Positions 32,017-38,498 of a stretch of DNA of 38,498 nucleotides are shown here, in pieces. Position 1 is the stretch's first letter. Every line of letters begins with the position of its first letter. The translations under genes were made by a program, and so were the position numbers. Below the pieces are notes generated by a model that saw only the letters and a program-made list of their open reading frames with translations, did no database searches and was not told where the DNA came from. The stretch covers positions 1 to 38,498 of the forward strand of contig CAJMNI010000022.1 in assembly GCA_905214735.1 (NCBI GenBank). The letters run 5' to 3'. This stretch comes from an uncultured bacterium (GTDB lineage: Bacteria; Bacteroidota; Bacteroidia; Bacteroidales; Muribaculaceae).

Positions 32017-34536
32017 ATGAGCGACAACAACGTGCGCCGCGAGCTTGCCCGCGACATCATCGAAAACACCGGCACGAGCCTTTTCCTCACCGGAAAGGCC
32101 GGCACGGGCAAAACGACATTCCTTCGCGAGCTGCGCGAAAACAGCGGCAAACGAGTGGTGGTGACCGCCCCGACGGGCATCGCCGCCATCAATGCCGGAG
32201 GAGTGACGCTCCATTCTTTCTTCCAGCTTGATTTCGCTCCGTTTGTGCCCGAAACGCAGGGATTGAGAAGCCAGAAATCGTTCGGCCACCGTTTCGGCCG
32301 CGAGAAGATCAGGATCATCCGCGGCATGGACGTGCTGGTGATCGACGAGATCTCGATGGTGCGCGCCGATGTGCTTGATGCCGTCGACGCCGTGTTGCGC
32401 CGTTTCCGCGACCGCACGAAGCCTTTCGGCGGAGTGCAGATGCTGATGATCGGCGACCTCCAGCAGCTTCCCCCGGTGGTGAAGGAGAATGAGCGCGAGA
32501 TGCTCTGCCGCCACTATGATTCGCTCTATTTCTTCGGCTCGCACGCCCTCGCTCAGCTCGACTACGTGATGGTGGAGCTCGACACGGTCTATCGCCAATC
32601 GAGCGGCCGATTCCTCGACATCCTCAACGCCATCCGCGACAACAAGGCCGACAGCGGCATCCTCGCCGAACTCAACGCCCGCTGCCGCCCCGGCTTCAAT
32701 CCTCCCGACTCGGAGGGGTATATCCGTCTGACCACCCACAACTATCTCGCCTCGGAAATCAACGACCGCCGCCTCGACATGCTGAAGGCCGAGCCCCACA
32801 CTTTCTCGGCGAGCGTCGAGGGGAATTTCCCGGAGAGTTCTTTCCCGGCGGAACGCGAGCTGACGCTCAAGGTCGGTGCCCAGGTGATGTTTATCAAGAA
32901 TGATTCGGGTGAAGACCGCCTCTTCTTCAACGGCATGATAGGTCTGGTCACTGCCATCGAGGGAAAAAATGTGGAGGTTACTCCGGTCGACGGCGGCGAA
33001 CCGATCCTGGTGCCCCGTCTGGAATGGGAGAACGTGAAGCTGGAGGTCGACGGGGAGAACGGCGATATCAAGGAGACGCGCGACGGAGCTTTCCGTCAGT
33101 TCCCGCTGAAGGCCGCCTGGGCGATCACCATCCACAAGAGCCAGGGCCTGACTTTCGACAGGGCGATCATCGACGCCGCCGCGGCGTTTGCCCACGGCCA
33201 GACCTACGTGGCGCTCTCGCGCTGCCGTTCGCTGGAGGGGCTGGTGCTCGAAAAACCTATTTCTTCCTCGGCGATCATCTGCGATTACACGGTGGCGAAT
33301 TATATGCGCGCGAAGAGAGTCGACACTCCCGACGGCGCCGCTCTTGCCCGGCTGAAGGAGAATTATCAGCTGCAGCTCGCCGACGAGCTTTTCGATTTCT
33401 CTCCGCTGGCCGCCGCTTTCGAGGGGACGTTCCGCATCGTGCAGGAGAATTTCAGCAAGATTTTCCCCGACCTTATCGGCCGGCTCGCCGGCGAACGCGA
33501 CCGTCTGAAGAAGGATCTTTCGGAGGTGTCGGTGAAATATCGCAACCAGCTCGCCCGCATCGCCGCCGAATGCGCCGCCACGTCGGATTATGCTCCGCTG
33601 CTCAAACGTGTGCGCGAGGGAGCGGTCTATTTTTCGGGTCTGATCGATTCTGTCGGGGAGATTATCTCGGCGATTCCGCGTTCACACGACAACAAGAGCG
33701 TGCAGACCAAGCTGACCGAACGTCTCGCTCTGCTTGAGGATATCTATCTGGTGAAGAAGGCGCTGCTGAAGAAATTCGGCGAGACGGATTTCTCGGCGTC
33801 GGTTTACCTTGACGAAAAGGGACGCGCGATCCTCAACGGCAGTTCCGAAAAGAGGAAGAAGAAGCTGAAGATCAGCTATGCCCCGGCCAAGTCGGAATAT
33901 TCGGAAAACAATCTTCATCCCGCGCTTTACGACCGTCTGAACGCCTGGCGCCGCGCATACGCGGAGGAGAAGAATGTCCCGGCTTTCACAGTTTTCTATA
34001 CGAAGACTCTGCTCGCGATCGCCAATTATCTTCCGGCCGATGAGAACGACCTGCTGACGATTCCGGGCATCGGACCGCGGAAGGCTGCCGATTTCGGCAA
34101 GGATATCCTGAGGATGGTGAAGGAGTTTACGGATACTGCTACGGAGCTTACGATAGTTCCGCCGCATCCCGACATTCACAAGCCGCGGCGCCGTCACGAG
34201 CCCAAGGGGCAGAAAATCGACACGCGCCAGGAGACGATGAAGCTCTGGAAAGAGGGGAAGACAGTCGACGAGATTGCGGCCGTGCGCGAACTGAAACCGA
34301 TCACTATCATCACCCATATCTGCCGGACAGGAAGTGTGGCCGATATCGAGAAACTTGCGGCCGGGCTGAAGCCTGAGGCCCGCGCGGCCGTGGAGGATTA
34401 TCTTTCGGCCACTAAGAAACTGCCGGAGAGATTAGCCGAGCAGATCGAGGAGATTAAGGCCCGCAGCGGAGTCGAAGTCGACTACGACGCGCTCCATATC
34501 GTCACCGCCCTGGTCGAGGCCGGCAAGCGCAATTAA
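32017..34536 (+). CDS. Pif1-like helicase with HRDC and helix-turn-helix domains
   Basis: An 839-residue multi-domain protein. The N-terminal helicase has Walker A GKAGTGKTT (26-34), APTGIAAINAGG, Walker B VIDEIS (about 108-113), GDLQQLPPV and the C-terminal motifs AITIHKSQGLTFD and YVALSRCRS, the Pif1/RecD pattern. A middle region (about 450-620) is helical. Residues about 633-704 form an HRDC domain (LLTIPGIGPRKAADFG), and the last 100 residues resemble the helix-turn-helix module found at the C-terminus of some RecQ proteins (TMKLWKEGKTVDEIAAVREL). Pif1 motors unwind G-quadruplexes and forked DNA. The added modules suggest structured-DNA repair. The ATG at 32017 follows the asd repeat. Confidence 0.85.
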   Translation: MSDNNVRRELARDIIENTGTSLFLTGKAGTGKTTFLRELRENSGKRVVVTAPTGIAAINAGGVTLHSFFQLDFAPFVPETQGLRSQKSFGHRFGREKIRIIRGMDVLVIDEISMVRADVLDAVDAVLRRFRDRTKPFGGVQMLMIGDLQQLPPVVKENEREMLCRHYDSLYFFGSHALAQLDYVMVELDTVYRQSSGRFLDILNAIRDNKADSGILAELNARCRPGFNPPDSEGYIRLTTHNYLASEINDRRLDMLKAEPHTFSASVEGNFPESSFPAERELTLKVGAQVMFIKNDSGEDRLFFNGMIGLVTAIEGKNVEVTPVDGGEPILVPRLEWENVKLEVDGENGDIKETRDGAFRQFPLKAAWAITIHKSQGLTFDRAIIDAAAAFAHGQTYVALSRCRSLEGLVLEKPISSSAIICDYTVANYMRAKRVDTPDGAALARLKENYQLQLADELFDFSPLAAAFEGTFRIVQENFSKIFPDLIGRLAGERDRLKKDLSEVSVKYRNQLARIAAECAATSDYAPLLKRVREGAVYFSGLIDSVGEIISAIPRSHDNKSVQTKLTERLALLEDIYLVKKALLKKFGETDFSASVYLDEKGRAILNGSSEKRKKKLKISYAPAKSEYSENNLHPALYDRLNAWRRAYAEEKNVPAFTVFYTKTLLAIANYLPADENDLLTIPGIGPRKAADFGKDILRMVKEFTDTATELTIVPPHPDIHKPRRRHEPKGQKIDTRQETMKLWKEGKTVDEIAAVRELKPITIITHICRTGSVADIEKLAAGLKPEARAAVEDYLSATKKLPERLAEQIEEIKARSGVEVDYDALHIVTALVEAGKRN

Positions 34537-34540
34537 AAAA

Positions 34541-34566
34541 AGGCGGCTCAAAGAGCCGCTTTTTTG
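34541..34566. terminator. Bidirectional terminator after the helicase
   Basis: GCGGCTC at 34543-34549 pairs with GAGCCGC at 34553-34559 around AAA, flanked by an A run on the left and a T run on the right. It therefore works for the helicase and for the convergent small exported protein. Confidence 0.9.
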
Positions 34567-34580
34567 TTGGGGTGTTGGAT

Positions 34581-35108
34581 TTATAAATTAAAGTAAAAAG
34601 TTCCGGTGGAGAGGACGGTGTAGAAGTCGTAGGTGTTGCCTCGCAGCTGATAGTCGGTGTTGTAGGCTGGGACGTCGACGTCGGTGTCCCACTGGTCGGT
34701 CCAGGGGTTCCAGGCGTTCAGAACGTTGACGTCATACTGCACTCCGTTATACTGATAGCTGACAACAAGCGGAAGCACGCGCCAGACACCCGTGGCATCA
34801 TAACCGCAGGCGATCACTTTGATGGTGCCCTGGTTCTGGAAGTTGGTCTGCACCGACGGACTTACCACTATGGTCGGGGAATAGTTCCAGCCTGAATACC
34901 AAGGCGAACCCCAGTAGGGAGGAGGCGGCGGACCGGGATTATAGACAGGAGCCGGATGATAGATAGCCGGACCGGGGCCACCGTTGGGATGAAAACCGCC
35001 ACCGGTGCCCGGCATAGGAAGTGAGTTCTGCGCCGAAAGCCCGACCGCGCCAACAAAAGCGGCAGTCGCAACGCAAAACCTGAGTGAATATAAAAAATCT
35101 CTTTTCAT
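34581..35108 (-). CDS. Small exported Pro/Gly-rich protein, function unknown
   Basis: A 175-residue protein with a clear signal peptide (hydrophobic core about 11-25, ending GLSAQ). It is followed by a Pro/Gly/Tyr-rich segment (about 30-70, including PGPPPPPYWG) and a C-terminal domain rich in Val, Tyr, Asn and Asp that is probably beta-structured. I recognise no named family. A periplasmic or surface location is inferred. It is encoded alone on the minus strand, with no exact -7 box upstream. Confidence 0.65.
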   Translation of the reverse strand: MKRDFLYSLRFCVATAAFVGAVGLSAQNSLPMPGTGGGFHPNGGPGPAIYHPAPVYNPGPPPPPYWGSPWYSGWNYSPTIVVSPSVQTNFQNQGTIKVIACGYDATGVWRVLPLVVSYQYNGVQYDVNVLNAWNPWTDQWDTDVDVPAYNTDYQLRGNTYDFYTVLSTGTFYFNL

Positions 35109-35252
35109 AACCGTAAAAGCATAAAATCAAAATCCAATCCCCTCCCCATCAATCAAACAATCCAAACCCGATAATTCCTCCACTCACCGGAAAAATTAAT
35201 CATATGGGAAGAGGCGGAAATGTAAAATTGGTAAAAGATTGCGTAATTATGG

Positions 35253-35284
35253 TTGTAGAATGAATCGGATTTTTAGTAATTTTG
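35253..35284 (+). promoter_or_regulatory. TonB-dependent receptor promoter
   Basis: TTG at 35253-35255, 21 bases, then TAATTTTG at 35277-35284 (exact -7). The ATG follows at 35330. I see no Fur-box-like palindrome in the leader. Confidence 0.65.
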
Positions 35285-35329
35285 CGACAAAATAACAAAG
35301 CAACCCACATCGACAATCAAGCTTGAACA

Positions 35330-37255
35330 ATGGGATATTCAATCAATCGCAATCGTTTCCAAAATCGTAGCAGTTGGTTCATCCGCAAAGACAACTCGGC
35401 AAAATGTTTGGTCAGCGTCGTCGCCGCGTCGGTAGCGGCGACGGCCTTTGCCTCTTCGCAGGAACGGCCCGACACGGTGATGCGCCAGCTTGAGGAAGTT
35501 GTGGTGACGGGGAGTAATTTCGCTGTCGGCAGCAACCTTATCCCCTATTCGGTAAGCGTGGTAGGTCAGGCGCAACTCGAAGCCACCGGCCAGACGCAGC
35601 TGCTGAGCGTGCTCAGCGGGGAGGTGCCGAGTCTCTTCGTGACTCAGCGGGGCATTTTCGGCTTTGGAGTGAGCAACGGCGGATCGGGCAATATCAAGCT
35701 CCGCGGCGTCGGCGGCGACCGGGCATCGGCTGTGCTCATGATGGTCGACGGGCAGCCTCAGTTTGCCGGAATATACTCCCATTCCATCGGCGACTTCTAC
35801 GGCAAGGATAATGTGGAGCGCGTGGAGGTTCTTCGCGGACCGGGGTCTGTGCTCTACGGCTCCAACGCAATGGCCGGTGTGATCAACGTCATCACCCGCG
35901 GACCACGCAAAGATGGCGTCGAAACCACCCTCATGTCGCAATACGGCTCCTACAACACCTGGCTCACCACCGCCTCCAATTCCACGCGCTTCGGTCGCTT
36001 CTCTTCTTTCGCCACGATTTCCTACGACCGCACCGACGGCAACATCAAAGGGATGGATTTCAGCCAGTGGAGCGGATATGGTAAAATCGGATATGACTTC
36101 AGCAATTATTGGAAGGCCGGAATCGACTACACATTGATGAACTTCCGCGGCGACGACCCGGTTTATCCCCGGCTGAGCGACCCTGAATCGACGGCCGTGT
36201 TCCGTCAGAACGTAACCCGCGGAGCCGCCTCGGCCTGGGTCACCAACACCTACGGCAACGCCGATGGAACCATCCGTGTCTATTACAGCTACGGCAACCA
36301 CTATATCGACGACCCCAACCATTTCCATTCGCTCGACGACCGTTTCGGAGTGATGGCCTACGAAAACTTCAACCCCTGGACCGGCGCCGCTATGACCGTC
36401 GGCTTTGATTTCGACCGCTATTCGGGAAAGATCCCGATGTCGGGAGGCAAACCCTACGACCCCGGATCAATGCAGACCATCGCCCGCAAAATCACCAACG
36501 AATACTCCCCCTATCTCACTCTCTCCCAGAGTTTCATCGGCGAAATGCTCGTGATCAACGCCGGAGTCCGCATGGCCAACAGCGACCGCTTCGGCACGCA
36601 ATGGGTGCCACAGGCCGGAATCGTGTTCAACCATCCCGAAGGCTGGACAGCCAAGGCCTCGGCGGCAATGGGCTATCGCAACCCCTCCTTCCGCGAGCTC
36701 TATCTCTACCGCATGGCCAACCCCGACCTCGAGCCGGAAAAGATGTGGAATTATGAAGTGTCGCTCTCCAAAAGTTTCTCGCATTGGTTTTCTATTGGCG
36801 TCACTGCCTATTATTCACGCGGTTACGATATGATTCAGGCCGTCGACATGAAAAATGTCAACACCGGCCGTTTCATCAACAAGGGTATAGAGGTCACAGC
36901 CTCCTCCCATCCTCTCAGCAATCTCCGCATCTCCGCCAGCTACAGCTACCTCCACACTTCGCTCCGCGACCTCACCGCCGCCCCGCGGAACCAATATTTC
37001 CTCGGCGCCGAGTGGCAGCCTCTCAAATGGCTCAGTGTCAGCGGGCAGCTAAAGGGTGTCACCGACCTATATGTGGCCGAGGGAATCGACCGCCAGAATT
37101 ATGCCACTCTCGATCTTAAGCTCGACTTTAAGGTCTGCCGCTGGGTGAGCCTCTTCGCCCGCCTCGACAATGTGACCGACGCCCAATATGTGATCAACCG
37201 CGGCTACGACATGCCCGGCTTCACCGCCATGGGCGGCTTCAAGCTCAATTTTTAA
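35330..37255 (+). CDS. TonB-dependent outer-membrane receptor
   Basis: A 641-residue receptor of the BtuB/CirA/HmuR size class, not a SusC-type protein. A long polar N-region precedes the hydrophobic signal segment (CLVSVVAASVAATAFASS). Then come a TonB-box-like QLEEVVVTGSN and a plug domain (about 55-170) with IKLRGVGGDRASAVLMMVDG and ERVEVLRGPGSVLYGSNAMAGVINVITRG. A barrel follows, ending in the aromatic KLNF. The YRNPSFRELYLY...NPDLEPEK motif is shared by heme, siderophore and cobalamin receptors, so the ligand is open. It probably forms an operon with the DUF362 gene 67 nt downstream. Confidence 0.88.
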   Translation: MGYSINRNRFQNRSSWFIRKDNSAKCLVSVVAASVAATAFASSQERPDTVMRQLEEVVVTGSNFAVGSNLIPYSVSVVGQAQLEATGQTQLLSVLSGEVPSLFVTQRGIFGFGVSNGGSGNIKLRGVGGDRASAVLMMVDGQPQFAGIYSHSIGDFYGKDNVERVEVLRGPGSVLYGSNAMAGVINVITRGPRKDGVETTLMSQYGSYNTWLTTASNSTRFGRFSSFATISYDRTDGNIKGMDFSQWSGYGKIGYDFSNYWKAGIDYTLMNFRGDDPVYPRLSDPESTAVFRQNVTRGAASAWVTNTYGNADGTIRVYYSYGNHYIDDPNHFHSLDDRFGVMAYENFNPWTGAAMTVGFDFDRYSGKIPMSGGKPYDPGSMQTIARKITNEYSPYLTLSQSFIGEMLVINAGVRMANSDRFGTQWVPQAGIVFNHPEGWTAKASAAMGYRNPSFRELYLYRMANPDLEPEKMWNYEVSLSKSFSHWFSIGVTAYYSRGYDMIQAVDMKNVNTGRFINKGIEVTASSHPLSNLRISASYSYLHTSLRDLTAAPRNQYFLGAEWQPLKWLSVSGQLKGVTDLYVAEGIDRQNYATLDLKLDFKVCRWVSLFARLDNVTDAQYVINRGYDMPGFTAMGGFKLNF

Positions 37256-37322
37256 AGAAGGTTGAATCCCGACGATATTCAAAGAAAATAGAAAAAAGGG
37301 AACAGCTACCAAACATAAAATT

Positions 37323-38309
37323 ATGAAGAAATTTATCACAGCTGCCATCGCGGCAACGATCTCGCTATCAGGTGCTTCCTACGCCTTTGCCCAGCAGACC
37401 ACCGAAAGCGTCGACTCCAACGGCATGGAGATCCCGACCGTCTATTTCATCAAAAACATCACTCCCGAGAATCTGGTAAAGATCTACAAGGCTCTCGGCT
37501 CTGAGGCCCATGGCCGCGTCGGAGTGAAGATCTCCACAGGTGAAAGCCAGCAGACCAATTATCTCGATCCCAATCTGATGAAGCCGCTCGTGCAGAGCCT
37601 CAACGGCACTTTCATCGAATGCAACACCGCCTACAAGGGGGTGCGCATGGATACGAAAGATCATGAGAAGGCGATCAAGGAACGCGGATTTCTCGAAGTG
37701 GCTCCCGTCGACATCATGGACGCCGAGGGAGAAATCAAGCTCCCGGTAAGCAACGGCTATCACCTCCCCTACGACATCGTGGGCAAGGATTTCGACAACT
37801 ACGACTATATGCTCGTGCTCTCGCATTTCAAGGGCCACCAGATGGGCGGTTTCGGCGGTGCGCTCAAGAACATCTCCATCGGCATTGCCTCCACCGACGG
37901 CAAGACATTCATCCACACCGCCGGCAAGACTGCCAATCACGAAGAACTCTGGGGCAACCTTCCCGAACAAGATGATTTCACGGAGTCGATGGCCGACGCC
38001 TGTCAGGGAGTGGTGAACCATATCGGCAAACGCAATGTGGCTTATATCAATGTGGCCAACAAACTCTCTGTAGACTGCGACTGCAACGCTCATCCTGATG
38101 CACCGCAGATGGCCGACCTCGGCATCTTCGCCTCGCTCGACCCCGTGGCCGTTGACCGCGCCTGCGTCGACGCCGTCTACAACTCCACCGATCCGGGCAA
38201 AGTGCATCTGATCGAGCGCATCGAGAGCCGAAAAGGCACCCACATCCTCGATGCCGCAGAGCACAACGGCCTCGGCACGCAGAAATACCGCCTCGTAGTG
38301 ATCGAATAA
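37323..38309 (+). CDS. Exported DUF362-family protein
   Basis: A 328-residue protein with a signal peptide (MKKFITAAIAATISLSGASYAFA) fused to a full DUF362 domain. Family blocks are VGVKISTGES, ECNTAYKGVRMDTKDH, VLSHFKGHQMGGFGGALKN, SVDCDCNAHPDAPQM and DPVAVDRACVDAVYNS. The paired cysteines in DCDC with nearby His and Asp could bind a metal or an iron-sulfur cluster. From memory, most relatives lack an export signal, so secretion is notable. The position after a TonB receptor suggests a periplasmic step in handling the imported ligand, but the function is unknown. The stop codon lies within the first unit of a tandem repeat array. Confidence 0.8.
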   Translation: MKKFITAAIAATISLSGASYAFAQQTTESVDSNGMEIPTVYFIKNITPENLVKIYKALGSEAHGRVGVKISTGESQQTNYLDPNLMKPLVQSLNGTFIECNTAYKGVRMDTKDHEKAIKERGFLEVAPVDIMDAEGEIKLPVSNGYHLPYDIVGKDFDNYDYMLVLSHFKGHQMGGFGGALKNISIGIASTDGKTFIHTAGKTANHEELWGNLPEQDDFTESMADACQGVVNHIGKRNVAYINVANKLSVDCDCNAHPDAPQMADLGIFASLDPVAVDRACVDAVYNSTDPGKVHLIERIESRKGTHILDAAEHNGLGTQKYRLVVIE

Positions 38310-38486
38310 AAGCGAAAGGCAGACAGAGGCATCCCCATCGCCTCGAATCGAATAAAACTCAAGGCGAGCAAAGGCAGCCCCATCGCCTCGCATCGAATAA
38401 AACTCAAGGCGAGCAAAGGCAGCCCCATCGCCTCGAATCGAACAAAACTCAAGGCGAGCAAAGGCAGCCCCATCGCCTCGCAATAA
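38301..38486. repeat. 45-bp tandem repeat array beginning at the DUF362 stop codon
   Basis: Units start at 38301 (diverged), 38347, 38392 and 38437, with a partial copy at 38482; the period is 46 then 45. Each begins ATCGAATAAAA or close to it, and the first copy of this is the DUF362 end (ATC GAA TAA). Within a unit AGGCGA pairs with TCGCCT about 17 bases later, so every copy can fold into a stem-loop. The copies at 38392 and 38437 are almost identical. The array stops a few bases from the window edge. Confidence 0.9.
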
Positions 38487-38498
38487 AAGAAAACATCC

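Noticed and set aside
37368..38483. Minus-strand open frame covering the 45-bp repeats and DUF362
   Set aside because: Mostly antisense to a clear DUF362 gene. The repeated N-terminus simply reflects the 45-bp period being divisible by three. Kept only as a note on the repeat.
38301..38486. CRISPR-like array
   Set aside because: Repeats are directly tandem with no unique spacers between them, and no cas genes are present. The heptamer array at 353-422 fails for the same reason.

Overview
This window looks like a chromosomal segment of a GC-rich gut-type member of the Bacteroidales. A Muribaculaceae-like lineage is my best guess, but the family is inference. The order-level call rests on several things seen directly. 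Promoters repeatedly match the Bacteroidota form TTTG-N19-21-TAnnTTTG. There is a GldH-type lipoprotein, a Bacteroidota-style LptD, type IX secretion (T9SS) C-terminal sorting tails, and the gene orders rplM-rpsI-rpsB-tsf and zapA-rny-ricT-gldH. Most start codons follow A-rich stretches rather than clear Shine-Dalgarno sites. Almost all of the window is core genome. I see no insertion sequence, prophage, CRISPR array, tRNA or rRNA.

Layout. 1-417: two terminators enclosing a structured non-coding stretch, then ten heptamer repeats that run into the 3' end of sdaA (serine deaminase, minus strand). 1764-5299: a SprT-like zinc protein and LptD. 5408-9765: a coiled-coil ZapB-like protein, ZapA, RNase Y, RicT and GldH. 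9800-12434: an M24 peptidase and the CCA-adding enzyme. 12457-15544: ribosomal proteins L13, S9 and S2 and EF-Ts. 15892-23163: four consecutive exported proteins with T9SS-type tails, two of which carry a thioredoxin-like CxxC domain and one of which is built of about 113-residue repeats. 23294-24703: a RecD-like helicase (minus strand). 24927-31960: enolase, an aminotransferase, an OPT-family transporter, FabD and aspartate-semialdehyde dehydrogenase. 32017-34536: a Pif1-like helicase with HRDC and HTH domains. 34581-35108: a small exported protein (minus strand). 35330-38309: a TonB-dependent receptor and an exported DUF362 protein. 38301-38486: a 45-bp tandem repeat array.

How the genes work together. 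The zapB-like/zapA pair serves Z-ring assembly. rny and ricT are 24 nt apart, which suggests that the RNase Y/RicT partnership known from Firmicutes also operates here. The ribosomal block is punctuated by hairpins that could set the ratio of its products. The four exported proteins probably act on the cell surface, possibly including disulfide chemistry.

The most unusual signals are: (i) short tandem duplications that overlap the stop codons of at least four unrelated genes (sdaA, recD-like, asd, DUF362); (ii) a candidate structured RNA at the left edge; (iii) a long AT-rich inverted repeat lying on the fabD promoter, followed by a perfect 17-bp hairpin in the fabD leader; (iv) an rplM promoter whose -33 element sits in the loop of the cca terminator; and (v) the T9SS cargo cluster.
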